NCBI GenBank assembly: GCA_964427425.1 | Contig: CAYRUD010000010.1 | Coordinates: 59,048 to 123,047 of the forward strand | Reading direction: 5' to 3' | Length of the DNA: 64,000 nt | Source of the DNA: CAYRUD01 sp964427425 | GTDB taxonomy: Bacteria; Chlamydiota; Chlamydiia; Chlamydiales; FEN-1388 | In this document: positions 23,855 to 33,426 of the stretch, one piece after another | Layout: every line of letters starts with the position of its first letter | Numbering within the stretch: the stretch's first letter is position 1 | Notes under the pieces: generated by a model | The model's database searches: none | What the model was told of the DNA's origin: nothing | What the model saw: the letters and a program-made list of their open reading frames with translations, nothing else | Position numbers and translations under genes: made by a program

Positions 23855-25621
23855 ATGACGAACGTTACTTCGAGCGCATTTTCTCCTGAGACAAGAAGAA
23901 ATTTGGATTTGTGGCTTCACTCAAATTTTTGTGACGAGTCGACGAAGAGCAAGATCAAAGAACTCTTAACAAGCAATCCACAAGAGGTGGAAAACAGTTT
24001 TTACACATCTCTTTCTTTCGGAACGGGTGGGCTTCGCGGGATCATGGGACTTGGTCCTAACAGGATGAATATCTATACGATCCGACAAACAACAAAGGGT
24101 ATAGCCAATTACCTTATTCAGCACTGGGGAAAAGAATCGATCGTCGATAAGCGTTGTGTGGTTATCGGCTATGACTCGAGAAATAACTCTCGTCTTTTTT
24201 CTGAAGAAACAGCAAGAGTTTTCGCGGCGTTTGGCTTTATAGTATACCTTTTTGATTCAATATGCCCAACTCCATTGGTTTCTTTCGCATGTCGAGAGCT
24301 CAACGCTGTCGCTGCGGTGATGATTACGGCGTCTCACAATCCTCCTGAGTATAATGGATATAAAGTCTATTGGAATTATGGAGGTCAAGTTCTCCCTCCC
24401 CATGATGAAGGGATGATCAAAGAGGTTAAGAGGGTTCAAGATGAGGCTCTTCCTGTAGAAGTCGTTGAACTTAACCATCCACGAATTCATCGACTTTCAA
24501 GTTCAATCGACGATACGTACTTTAAAGCAATTCAGTCAAACCGGCTTTGGAATGATGATAAGTCATCTTTAAAAGTGCTTTACTCTGCTTTTCATGGAAC
24601 TGGTGGAAGGCTTATGAAGAGAGCCTTAACTGAGGTGGGAGTTACATCTCTCTCATTTGTTGATGAGCAAATGATTCCTGATGGAAATTTCCCGACAGTT
24701 AAGAAGCCGAATCCCGAGGAGAAGCAAGCGCTTCAACGGGGTATTGATAAGATGTTGAAAGAGGGGCTTGATCTCTTTATAGCGACCGATCCGGATGCTG
24801 ATAGAATCGGAGTGGCTCTTCGCTACCATGATCAGGCTATTGTCTTAACAGGGAATCAAATAGCGTGTATCCTATTAGAAGGAATCTTTCACAGGCTTAA
24901 AGAGACTGAACGCCTTCCTGAGAATCCGGGAGCCGTCAAGACAATAGTGACAACCCAGCTTTTTAAAGAAATAGCGAAACGGTGGAATGCTTCTTGCGCG
25001 AATGTCTTAACTGGATTCAAATATGTGGCGGAGCAGATTGAGGCATGGCGGCGTGGTGAAGATGGTGGATGCGCATATGTCTTTGGTGCAGAGGAGTCGT
25101 ACGGCTCATTGTATGGTCTTCACGCTCGCGATAAAGATGCGATAACTACTGCCCAAGCGATTTGTGAAATAGCGTGGGACTTAAAGCGCCAGGGGAAAAC
25201 GTTAGTTGATGCTCTTTATGACCTATATCGGAAGTATGGAGCTTTTTATGAGGAACTTCTTACCTTTTCCTTTGATGAAACGAAAGAGGGAAGAGAAAAG
25301 ATGAATGCCTCTTTATCGAAGCTTAGAACAAATCCTTCTAAGGAGATTTCCGGAGAAAAAGTAATAGCATTCCAGGATCTTTTAACTCACTCATTTCAGG
25401 GAGATCAAGAGCATAAACTCTCTTCAGAGCTTCCGCCTTCTGATGTTATACTCTACACTTTGGAATCAGGTACTCAGATCATTGTCCGTCCATCAGGAAC
25501 CGAGCCGAAGGTAAAAGTATATCTCCTGTTGAGAGGAAAGTACTCGACAGTACATTCAATTGATTCACTTATTGCCCATGCAAAAGAGATTTCCTTAGCA
25601 CTTCGCGCTTTATTTCAATAA
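23855..25621 (+). CDS. Phosphoglucomutase/phosphomannomutase, alpha-D-phosphohexomutase family
   Basis: This enzyme interconverts hexose 1- and 6-phosphates, linking glycogen and sugar nucleotide metabolism with glycolysis. The roughly 588-residue protein has the phosphoserine loop TASHNPPEYNGYKVYW near residue 160, the Mg-binding loop TDPDADRIGVALR, the sugar-binding GAEESYGSLYG and the C-terminal phosphate-binding RPSGTEPKVKVYLL. Length and the GTGGLRGIMG start segment match the PgcA/PGM2 subgroup. ATG 23855 is preferred over a TTG at 23840. A strong terminator follows at 25655. It faces away from the ITPA gene; the 260 bases between them hold both promoters. Confidence 0.92.
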   Translation: MTNVTSSAFSPETRRNLDLWLHSNFCDESTKSKIKELLTSNPQEVENSFYTSLSFGTGGLRGIMGLGPNRMNIYTIRQTTKGIANYLIQHWGKESIVDKRCVVIGYDSRNNSRLFSEETARVFAAFGFIVYLFDSICPTPLVSFACRELNAVAAVMITASHNPPEYNGYKVYWNYGGQVLPPHDEGMIKEVKRVQDEALPVEVVELNHPRIHRLSSSIDDTYFKAIQSNRLWNDDKSSLKVLYSAFHGTGGRLMKRALTEVGVTSLSFVDEQMIPDGNFPTVKKPNPEEKQALQRGIDKMLKEGLDLFIATDPDADRIGVALRYHDQAIVLTGNQIACILLEGIFHRLKETERLPENPGAVKTIVTTQLFKEIAKRWNASCANVLTGFKYVAEQIEAWRRGEDGGCAYVFGAEESYGSLYGLHARDKDAITTAQAICEIAWDLKRQGKTLVDALYDLYRKYGAFYEELLTFSFDETKEGREKMNASLSKLRTNPSKEISGEKVIAFQDLLTHSFQGDQEHKLSSELPPSDVILYTLESGTQIIVRPSGTEPKVKVYLLLRGKYSTVHSIDSLIAHAKEISLALRALFQ

Positions 25622-25654
25622 GCACTCCTTTTTTCTTCATATCAGAATTAATAT

Positions 25655-25678
25655 GAGGGGTTATGACCCCTCTTTTTT
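25655..25678 (+). terminator. Rho-independent terminator after phosphoglucomutase
   Basis: GAGGGGT (25655-25661) pairs with ACCCCTC (25666-25672) across a four-base loop and is followed by six T at 25673-25678. Confidence 0.9.
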
Positions 25679-25772
25679 CTTCTTTAAACCACAATTTAAG
25701 TCACTAACTCATGGGTGGTTAAGTTTGATAATAAAATTTTTACTTTCGTTGGTTTACATATTTGTTTAGATA

Positions 25773-25790
25773 TTTATTTTTAATTTAATA
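25773..25790 (+). repeat. 18-base AT-rich word shared with the region before 27559
   Basis: TTTATTTTTAATTTAATA occurs here and again at 27504-27521, each time upstream of a lineage-specific plus-strand gene (82 and 38 bases before the start codons). The neighbouring sequence continues as AATTAAATTATT, a variant of which also precedes the gene at 33427. It may be a promoter element or UP-like tract. Confidence 0.35.
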
Positions 25791-25871
25791 ATTAAATTAT
25801 TGCGCATGGTTATTATTTAATTAATTGATTTCTGCTAGTCTTTTAGTTAATCAATTGATTTTGGTGAAGCC

Positions 25872-27365
25872 ATGCAAGTGTATAATGGAAATAATAGGCC
25901 CTTTGTCCAGACCTGCCTTGAAAAGAACAGCTCTCGAGAATCGGTTATCGACGATCAGATTAATTGTGATTTGGCGAAAGATTTTGAAAGAGTATCCATA
26001 GGTGTACATGATGAGGGCTCGATTGATTTAACTGTTCCCCCCATTCATGATTTTCAGCCATTGAAGCTGTGTGATCTTCCGGAATCCCTCTTAGGGACCA
26101 TCATTCGTATGGTGGAAAAAAGTGACTTTTTTCATCTCCAGCTATCTAACCAAGAGTTTAAAAAGTTATCGACCAAGTATATGTCAGAGAAGATGGCTGT
26201 TGAGGCAGTTTTAGCTGATTGGGCTATTTATGAGCAGCTCTCACCGGATGTGCAACATTACCCTAAAGTTATTCTTAGCGCTTTATCATCTAATCCTCTT
26301 CTAATTCATCATCCCGCGATAGTTCATGTTTTATCTACATCGGATGATCAAGAATTCAAGTTAAATATACTTGGAACCGTGTGGTCGTCAGTGATCTTCG
26401 CGCTTATGTTTATTAAAACTGATCTCTACAATACGTTCCTCTCAATACATCATCGCTATGCTCTCTCTTGGGATCCAACAAGTCAATCCGTATTGGTTCA
26501 TGACGAGCATGATTATGTCACTACATGTGAGTCATACAAGGAAGAGTACTCATCTGCCTTAGACAAAATCGATGTTACTCATGTTATTAGATCTATTGTT
26601 AGTGAGAATAAGGGTGGAATTATTGGTATTATCCGAGAAAGGTTAGAGAAGGATCGTGAAAATTCATTGGTTGATCTGTTCTTGAAATACATCTCATATA
26701 TTACTTGGGATTTGATGAAGAATCGGTCACTACTCCTTTCACATCAAAGAGGGCCTATATCAGAGATTCTTCATAAGTGTATTGCACAATTTCTTAACGG
26801 AATGTGGAGTTGCTTTAATTGTTTGCCGATCACAATTGCTCCGACTCTATTTTGCGCTGAAGGAATAACTCCATTAAGTTTTATACCAGCTGAATCGACG
26901 GGTATAGAGACAGGTAGGTGTGAGCTACCATCACCTAGCACAGACTCATTCATGTTAGATAATCGCTTTATGCTCGCGTGCTCGCTGTACGATGCGCACA
27001 TTTCCAAAGCGTCCATTAAGGAAAAGATTATCTCCTATGATGAATTGATCAAAACCTACATTGAGCAGTGTTATCGAAATGATAAGCCTGGGTTGATCAT
27101 GTCATTGTATTCGTTATTACCTGAGATTAAGAAAAAGGATTGGGAGATCACTCTTCTCGCTATAGAAAAAATTTGTAAGAAAAAAAGAAAAGAGCTTCTT
27201 CGTTCTTGTCCGATAGAGCTGCTGCGGGATAAAAGGTTTATGATGAAAGCGGTCGATCTTGATATCGATCTTTTGGATATGTTTCGTAATCAACTAACCG
27301 AAGAAGAGATTACATCTATACAAAGGCGGCGGAGGCACAAGGATAGAATCTGTCTTCTTCAATGA
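25872..27365 (+). CDS. F-box-like protein with helical repeats (paralogue of the gene at the right edge)
   Basis: The 497-residue protein has a Leu-Pro-led segment near residues 74-108 (CDLPESLLGTIIRMV, later FKKLSTKYM) that looks like a divergent F-box. It continues with helical repeats of the form AVEAVLADWAIYEQLS followed by HYPKVILSALSSNP, reminiscent of DUF4116-type repeats, and later a second repeat type (SLYSLLPEIKKKDWEITLLAI). Both repeat types recur in order in the broken gene at 62295-64000, so the two are paralogues. No signal peptide is seen. A role as an injected adaptor for host SCF ubiquitin ligases is inferred from the F-box-like part and is uncertain. Very AT-rich upstream DNA with inverted repeats holds the promoter. 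Confidence 0.6.
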   Translation: MQVYNGNNRPFVQTCLEKNSSRESVIDDQINCDLAKDFERVSIGVHDEGSIDLTVPPIHDFQPLKLCDLPESLLGTIIRMVEKSDFFHLQLSNQEFKKLSTKYMSEKMAVEAVLADWAIYEQLSPDVQHYPKVILSALSSNPLLIHHPAIVHVLSTSDDQEFKLNILGTVWSSVIFALMFIKTDLYNTFLSIHHRYALSWDPTSQSVLVHDEHDYVTTCESYKEEYSSALDKIDVTHVIRSIVSENKGGIIGIIRERLEKDRENSLVDLFLKYISYITWDLMKNRSLLLSHQRGPISEILHKCIAQFLNGMWSCFNCLPITIAPTLFCAEGITPLSFIPAESTGIETGRCELPSPSTDSFMLDNRFMLACSLYDAHISKASIKEKIISYDELIKTYIEQCYRNDKPGLIMSLYSLLPEIKKKDWEITLLAIEKICKKKRKELLRSCPIELLRDKRFMMKAVDLDIDLLDMFRNQLTEEEITSIQRRRRHKDRICLLQ

Positions 27366-27558
27366 TGAACCCTTGAGAATCTGGATCGTAGTAGAAGTAA
27401 AGAATTCAATTCTTAGCTGATTTGCTCAGCTACATATTCATGTCAAAATTTATTTTAATATTTTTTGATAAAATGGTGGCTTGTTTTTAAATTTGTGTTT
27501 AAATTTTATTTTTAATTTAATAAAATCTTTATAGATCATAAAAATAACATGAGCAAAT

Positions 27559-28650
27559 ATGGTATTGGCCGTACACGTTCATCATGAGAGTGACTTAGTC
27601 AAAGTACTACATCAAGCATACGGAAAAGCGGAAGATTTCATTAAAAGTGAGAGTTCCAAGCTTTCAACATATAGGACGATGTTAAGTCTCTTTAGGAACT
27701 CGGTCTCGTTTCTACATAAAGCATTTGGGGTTTTTGCCAAGCATCCAACAGCAATTTTTAAGGTTCTTAAAATACCTCTTCTCATTAAAACGCCACTAAT
27801 AGTCCACAGACTTGGCACACATCTACTCAAGGTCATTGATCTTGATACTCCACTGATGAAGCGGATTTCCCATATCTTCAAAGCGATTATAAGTGTGAAT
27901 AAACTTGGAAAAGCCGCCGCGACGATATGCCACATTGGGAAGTTTATAGGAGTTTTTGGAAAGAAAGCTCTTTCTTGGCTTCGTCCTTTTGGGCTGTTCT
28001 CCTTTGCTGTCTCGATCATTAGAGGTGGATATACTCTGCAAGCACTTTATAAACACTCTGTACTTTTGCATACATTGAGAGTCGGCTTAAGCAAAATTCA
28101 CCAAACGGGCAATCATGACGCAAAGGTAGATGCAGCTCTTGAACTCTTAAATAGCCTTAAAAGTAAAAAAATAGAGGTAATAAGAAAGCATCTGAAAATA
28201 TCAGAGGCATCACGATTGGCAGAAAAAGTTGATATATTCATTAAAACGTTGAGAACGAAAAGCGCAACTGATGCGGATGTGGCTGAGGTGGATAGTTTCT
28301 TACGGATAATGAGAAATAGATCCGCTTTAATCGTAAGTATGGACTGTATTCGTCTTATTACGAAAGCATTATCAATCGTAGGAAGCGCGTTAACCCTCTT
28401 TTCGCCATTAAAAATTGAGGGCGCTGCAATTCTTGCGGTAGGATCTGCAATCTCAACAATGAGGCTGGCAGCTCAGTTTTTCTTTCTTAGAACAAATCCA
28501 TTCGATCCAGATTCAACCACAACTGCGGGAGAAGTATTTAATAAAGCTAAAAAACATGTCCAGTCAGTTGGAAAAATTGTCTCAGAGAGTTTAAGGGACG
28601 CATATTCGACTCTTCATGAGGATCGTATAAAACATTGTAGGGCATTTTAA
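27559..28650 (+). CDS. Lineage-specific protein, family A copy 1, with hydrophobic segments
   Basis: Not recognised. This 363-residue protein is a paralogue of the gene at 33427-34491: shared blocks include the LFRNSVSFLH segment, KVIDLDT, KLGKAAATICHIGKFIGVFG and the C-terminal FLRTNPFDPDS. It is basic and contains hydrophobic segments around residues 145-170 and 260-305, so it may associate with membranes, as Inc proteins or pore-forming effectors do. No N-terminal signal peptide is present. ATG 27559 has no clear Shine-Dalgarno sequence; the upstream DNA is almost pure A and T. It is transcribed toward the family B genes and ends at a strong hairpin. Confidence 0.5.
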   Translation: MVLAVHVHHESDLVKVLHQAYGKAEDFIKSESSKLSTYRTMLSLFRNSVSFLHKAFGVFAKHPTAIFKVLKIPLLIKTPLIVHRLGTHLLKVIDLDTPLMKRISHIFKAIISVNKLGKAAATICHIGKFIGVFGKKALSWLRPFGLFSFAVSIIRGGYTLQALYKHSVLLHTLRVGLSKIHQTGNHDAKVDAALELLNSLKSKKIEVIRKHLKISEASRLAEKVDIFIKTLRTKSATDADVAEVDSFLRIMRNRSALIVSMDCIRLITKALSIVGSALTLFSPLKIEGAAILAVGSAISTMRLAAQFFFLRTNPFDPDSTTTAGEVFNKAKKHVQSVGKIVSESLRDAYSTLHEDRIKHCRAF

Positions 28651-28684
28651 AGCTGCTTCTATATAGGCTGGAGTGAGATATGAT

Positions 28685-28711
28685 GAGGCTTTAAGTGTAT
28701 CTTAAAGCCTC
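28685..28711. terminator. Bidirectional hairpin between convergent family A and family B genes
   Basis: GAGGCTTTAAG (28685-28695) and CTTAAAGCCTC (28701-28711) form a perfect 11-bp stem with a five-base loop. The following TATTGCTTTC is moderately T-rich on the plus strand. Confidence 0.7.
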
Positions 28712-28722
28712 TATTGCTTTCG

Positions 28723-30738
28723 TTATCGATCTAACGTTCCTGATACTGAGTTAATCAAGAGCTTCAATATCGCTCTATTTTTGGGATCATGTATAATGAC
28801 ATAATCTGTTGTCACTTCTTTTACGAAACTGCCATCACATGCTGGTGATGATCTAGTTGTTACCTGAGGCGTCTTGTTTTTTATTTCTCCTAGCTTTGGG
28901 AATTCTGCTACGTAGATATTACCATTAAAATAAAGGCCGTCTTTTTTGAGCGGTTTAAAATAACGATGCCAATTCACATTGGTAGTATCGTTAATACATG
29001 ATGATATTTCTCCATAAAACTCGGTTGAGGCTGCCTCCTCTTCAAGGGTAAAGAGGCAAGGTAAGATATACTCTGTGCTGTCCTCATATTTTTCTGATGA
29101 AAGAGTTTTCTTTGTTCCATATTTTTCAATAAAGCCGTCTGCTATACGTGCGAAGCTATGGAAAGCTCGTATTCTCTTCTTGAATTTCTCATCGGTTGGA
29201 TTGTTGTATTTTTCATCTTCTGCAATTGGATCTCTTGATTTATCAAACCATCTTTCGACCCTGTCGTGCGAAATGCTTGTAGATGATGGAATTAAGTACT
29301 TGGGGAACGTTAGTTTGGATAATTTTTGAGTTTTCTGTGGCTTAGGTTTGTCATTCTTTCGCGCCTTCATAGGTGAAGAAGAGACGCACACTTTATTAAA
29401 TTGTTCTATAAGTCCTTCTGCATCGATATCTGTCTCAACTTTGTGTATTTCTGAAGAGGATGTCAGCGTTTGATTTTGCTCTCGGGGGGCTTCTTCAGGC
29501 TGGATTTCAATATAGGATATGAGATTTTTATACTGAGTGTTCTTAGATTCGGTTAAAATTCGTTTTATAATCGCTGGTGACAGGTCTATTTTCTTAATTT
29601 CTGATGGAGCTTTTATGAAAACCTTTTCTAGATGCTCTTTTGTTGCTGCATGTATTTTTTTGTGTAGCTGTAGTTTCGAATCAGTCTTAAGGTATTTTTT
29701 TATTATATTAAACGCATCTTGATACTTCTGCACTGATCTCTCTAATTGTTTATTATAGAGCTCAGCCCTTTTTTCAAGGTGTGTTATAGATTCGACGGTG
29801 ATTTTCTTATATTCATGAAGCTCATCAAGAGGCCTTATCTCAGTTAATGAGTAATACTCTGCCTCGTCATCTAATTCATCAAGCGTCGTGCTCTGGTATA
29901 GGTGATAGTAACGAGTGTTGATTCCTCTTTCGTCAGGTCTAACTAAGATATCTTCAAGATAAGGAACATCAAATTCAGGTCTTTTTCCCTCGATAAGCTT
30001 AAATTGAGCCCATAAAAGAAGCTCGATAATCTTCTTTTTTGCATACGGAGGAGTTGGATTTTTTGAGTTAAACACCTCTTCAAAGCTTTTTCTTAATTTA
30101 TCAAAACAAGAAGTGCCTAAGGTCTTAAAGCCTTCCTCGCTCATGCGCATCAACAGCTTCTGTAGAGAACTTGGGAGAAGCTTAATATTCATTTCGATTC
30201 GGGAACTAAATTGGCCGTATTTACTCGTAAACTCTAGGAGTAGATCAATTAATAGAAGGGTGACAGTGTAATCCTCTATACTTTTTTGTAGGGTAAGATA
30301 TTCGGCGTTTAATGTTTTAATATACTTTGAAAGATGAGTGATATCACCCTCAGTGATGTCTTTGATGTCTTTTTTGAGAACTCTTTCAGTAACATTATCA
30401 AAATACTTCAGCTTTTTGAGTTCATGAACATATTTTTTGTTAAATTTTTGATACCACTCATTTTGAGCTGTATCAATATGATGCTCTTTTATGAGTTCTT
30501 TTAGATTTTGTCTAAACTCGAAGAAGCTTGATGGAAGGCCAGACTCCTTGAATTCTCTCACAGAGCGCGATCCTAATTTCCCCAAGCTTGATTTACAAAC
30601 ATTGGAAATGGTTTGATCTACGTAGTCTTGTTGCAATTCAGTTTCGTTGTATATAAGTGATTTTAAGACTTTGTTATGTTTTTGAAATTCCGAATCAATT
30701 ACTGCATAGGTAGAGTGTGAAGGCGTATTTGATATCAT
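28723..30738 (-). CDS. Lineage-specific protein, family B copy 1
   Basis: Not recognised. The 671-residue protein is a diverged tandem paralogue of the next minus-strand gene (30919-32991). The most conserved parts are SLPSSFFEFR-like and YIKTLNAEY blocks in the first quarter, HDRVERW near residue 487, and a C-terminal domain of about 130 residues with ILPC, SCIND followed by W-H, EFPKL and DYVIIHDPKNRA. The central part is helical, highly charged and probably coiled-coil; residues 415-465 are low-complexity. No signal peptide or membrane segment is visible. AAGGG lies about five bases before the ATG 30738. The conserved C-terminal domain is the best place to look for an activity. Confidence 0.5.
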   Translation of the reverse strand: MISNTPSHSTYAVIDSEFQKHNKVLKSLIYNETELQQDYVDQTISNVCKSSLGKLGSRSVREFKESGLPSSFFEFRQNLKELIKEHHIDTAQNEWYQKFNKKYVHELKKLKYFDNVTERVLKKDIKDITEGDITHLSKYIKTLNAEYLTLQKSIEDYTVTLLLIDLLLEFTSKYGQFSSRIEMNIKLLPSSLQKLLMRMSEEGFKTLGTSCFDKLRKSFEEVFNSKNPTPPYAKKKIIELLLWAQFKLIEGKRPEFDVPYLEDILVRPDERGINTRYYHLYQSTTLDELDDEAEYYSLTEIRPLDELHEYKKITVESITHLEKRAELYNKQLERSVQKYQDAFNIIKKYLKTDSKLQLHKKIHAATKEHLEKVFIKAPSEIKKIDLSPAIIKRILTESKNTQYKNLISYIEIQPEEAPREQNQTLTSSSEIHKVETDIDAEGLIEQFNKVCVSSSPMKARKNDKPKPQKTQKLSKLTFPKYLIPSSTSISHDRVERWFDKSRDPIAEDEKYNNPTDEKFKKRIRAFHSFARIADGFIEKYGTKKTLSSEKYEDSTEYILPCLFTLEEEAASTEFYGEISSCINDTTNVNWHRYFKPLKKDGLYFNGNIYVAEFPKLGEIKNKTPQVTTRSSPACDGSFVKEVTTDYVIIHDPKNRAILKLLINSVSGTLDR

Positions 30739-30918
30739 TGTTGCCCTTAAATAATAAAATTATTTCTTTTAGTTAAAATAACTTTATTTTTTACATAATT
30801 AGTTAAGGGTTTGCAAGTGATAATACGTTTCTAGAAAATGATAAAGAGCTTTTGTTTCTGTGCGAGTACAAGTTACGTCATATAATTTATTGGACACTCA
30901 GTATTTTATAGTGTGTAT

Positions 30919-32991
30919 TTATTGAGTGTTCTCGTGCTTTTTAATAATAGGATTTGATTTGTCTGATTCGTCTTCAGGCTTTTGATTGATTGATAGCTTG
31001 CCATGGATAAGAATTTTAACTGACGCTTTATTCTTTGGGTCTCGAATAAGAATGTAATCAGACGTCTTTTCCTGTATAAAGCTTCCATTAGGCACATTAA
31101 TCAGTTGATTTTTCTGATTCCCATTCTTTTTTGTTGACGGTCGCTTTTTTAAATATATGTCTGAGAGTTTAGGGAATTCATAATCATAGATACGATCATC
31201 AATAAAATCCTGAATTACCTCGTCTTGTTCTCTTTCGGTAAAGCAGCAATGCCAGACTTCCTTTGTCTCATCATTAATACATGAGATAATGGCACCTTTA
31301 AATGTTACTTCGCTATTGTTAGTTTCAATTTGAAGAATGCATGGGAGCGCATATTGAGTGCTATCAGCATATTTTGTGGATGGAAGTTCCGTCTGGAGTG
31401 CGTAATGTCGTATATCGATGAGGTACAAGACAGATATCGAAAGTGTGTGAAATATATAGACTTTCTTTAATAAGGCTTCGTTATTGAGGATACTTCGGTA
31501 TTTAGCGTCTTCTAAAAATGGCTTTCGCGTCTCTTCAACCCATCTTTCTACTCTATCATGAAGTGTAACGCCTTGTATGAACTCACTCGTATTATTAGAG
31601 CATATATATTGGGGTTGAATTAATTTTGTAGACCCATGTTCGTTGAGTTGAAGTGATTTTTCAAAATGGCTTGTCAGTTCTGTGATACCAGTTTCTTGTA
31701 GAGCGATCTCTTCTGGAGCAGGTGAGCTCGGTGCGTCTTTGAGCTCAAAGATAAACTGAATTAACCCTTTAAATGCTTGGATTTGAGGGTCTTTTTTAAT
31801 AGTTTTTGAATACTCTTTGACTAATCTCTTGTAATAAATAGGTTTAATGTTATCTGCGTTAAGGATAGAAACTTTCGGAAGGAAATCAGATGAGGTTTTT
31901 CGTATTATTTGAATAAGTTCAAGATTCGATTTTGGGTGCTTTTTTTTCTCGAGCAGACTAAAAGCGGCTTTGTACTTTCTCAACGATTCGTTGTAGTCGA
32001 GATCAAACCGATGAGCCCATTTTTTTATTTGAAGTAACATCTGCTCGCACAGTTTACGTATGCGAAGAAGATCATCTTTATTCTGACACTTATAAAAGGG
32101 CTTTTTATCATATTCATCAGACCAGTTATCTGTAAAAGGACCATAGCTTTCATCAAAGTCATAGTACCTTGAATTAATCTCTCGTTGCTGAAGTTGAAAT
32201 CGAAAAGGAACCTGCAATTCGGGTTTACGGTTTTCAATGTGACGGATTAAACGACTCTGGAGAAGTGCGCATAATTCAATCTTATCTGCTCTGTCGATGT
32301 AAAATTTACTTAAGCTGTTCTTCAGAAGCGTGAACATCGACACATCTATTGAGTTTAGATCATTTTGGAGTATCTTCTTCAAGATTTTAAAGCACGATAG
32401 AGGGATTCCACGTATTCGATACATTGATGCTTTTTCGATTTCACCATGCTTTTCAATAAACTCTATTTGTGTGTCGATGGAGTGTTGAAAGAAAACGAAA
32501 TTCTTTAAAAGGGCATTAAGAAAGGAATATTCAGCATTTAACGTCTTAATATAGGCTGAGAGAACAACAATATCTACATCAGTTAAACGGATAGGTGGTT
32601 CTGTGAGGAGATGCTCAGTGATATAGTCGTATCTCTTAAAAGCCTTAAGTGAATTTTTGTATATTTTGTCAAAATGTTGATACTGGGGAATATTTGAGCT
32701 ATCGATCTTCTTTTCTTTAATAAATCTCTTTACCACTTTTCGGAATCGGAAAAGGCGTGGAGGAAGCCCTGTCTCATTATATTTCTCTGGTTTAAGGACG
32801 GCCAATACTTTTTGGGTGATTTTCTCGACGAGTTCAGTATCGGAGATAGCGTCTTCTTCTGAGCTATGCGGAGTGAGTTCCGGAGTGTAGAAGCATCCGT
32901 TTCGAGCTAAAGTTAATTGAACTGTCGCGCGGCCGCATGCGTGATCAATGGCTTCGTATAGCTCCTGTTTGACTGAACTAGTAGTAATCAT
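30919..32991 (-). CDS. Lineage-specific protein, family B copy 2
   Basis: Not recognised. At 690 residues it is a paralogue of the gene at 28723-30738, with matching LPPRLFRFRK, YIKTLNAEY, HDRVERW and C-terminal SCINDETKEVWH, YEFPKLSDIY and SDYILIRDPKNKA segments. The region in between is helical and charged. It has an extra C-terminal tail rich in Lys, Asp and Glu. There is no signal peptide or membrane helix. The ATG 32991 has only a weak ribosome site. The two family B genes are separated by 180 bases of AT-rich DNA and are flanked by the two family A genes, so the block is A, B, B, A. Confidence 0.5.
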   Translation of the reverse strand: MITTSSVKQELYEAIDHACGRATVQLTLARNGCFYTPELTPHSSEEDAISDTELVEKITQKVLAVLKPEKYNETGLPPRLFRFRKVVKRFIKEKKIDSSNIPQYQHFDKIYKNSLKAFKRYDYITEHLLTEPPIRLTDVDIVVLSAYIKTLNAEYSFLNALLKNFVFFQHSIDTQIEFIEKHGEIEKASMYRIRGIPLSCFKILKKILQNDLNSIDVSMFTLLKNSLSKFYIDRADKIELCALLQSRLIRHIENRKPELQVPFRFQLQQREINSRYYDFDESYGPFTDNWSDEYDKKPFYKCQNKDDLLRIRKLCEQMLLQIKKWAHRFDLDYNESLRKYKAAFSLLEKKKHPKSNLELIQIIRKTSSDFLPKVSILNADNIKPIYYKRLVKEYSKTIKKDPQIQAFKGLIQFIFELKDAPSSPAPEEIALQETGITELTSHFEKSLQLNEHGSTKLIQPQYICSNNTSEFIQGVTLHDRVERWVEETRKPFLEDAKYRSILNNEALLKKVYIFHTLSISVLYLIDIRHYALQTELPSTKYADSTQYALPCILQIETNNSEVTFKGAIISCINDETKEVWHCCFTEREQDEVIQDFIDDRIYDYEFPKLSDIYLKKRPSTKKNGNQKNQLINVPNGSFIQEKTSDYILIRDPKNKASVKILIHGKLSINQKPEDESDKSNPIIKKHENTQ

Positions 32992-33426
32992 GATCGTGCT
33001 TAATTATGTTATATGCTTATGAAGGCTTCTTTAGTAAGGAATATATTAGAATAATATAAGAATTTTTCTTGTTGAATCGGCTCAATCCATCAATAAACCA
33101 AAGAAAGAGCAATGACCGACATCTTTATTATGAAGAAGGGGGCTGGTCGTGGGGAACATAAAGTCATCTCTAAGATGAGATGGTTCATCCAATTTCATAA
33201 GTGAAGATCCTATTAAACTCTTCTATTTTTTCTTATCGCGTTCTTAATTTTCTACCATTCTTTTCTAGTTAGTTGTTTTTAATTATCCCATAAAAAAATT
33301 TAGTCTTATTTATCTCTGCAAAACAAGTAAATTAATAAAAATTTAACAATTGCGCTTATTTAAAATTAATTAATTGTTTAAAATATTAATTAAATTATTG
33401 GTGATTAAGTAACGGGGGAATAAAAT
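32992..33426. other. 435-base intergenic region with divergent promoters
   Basis: This region separates the minus-strand family B gene from the plus-strand family A gene. It holds a 30-codon frame at 33112-33204 (plus, ATG preceded by AAGAAAGAGC) with no recognisable product, which I do not consider well supported. The right 200 bases are extremely AT-rich, with inverted AATTAATTA and TAATTAAATT tracts near 33365-33400, and end with GGGGGA eight bases before the next ATG. No RNA gene is evident. Confidence 0.5.

Noticed and set aside
27612..28071. Minus-strand frames antisense to family A copy 1
   Set aside because: Shadows of a plus-strand gene that has a well conserved paralogue.
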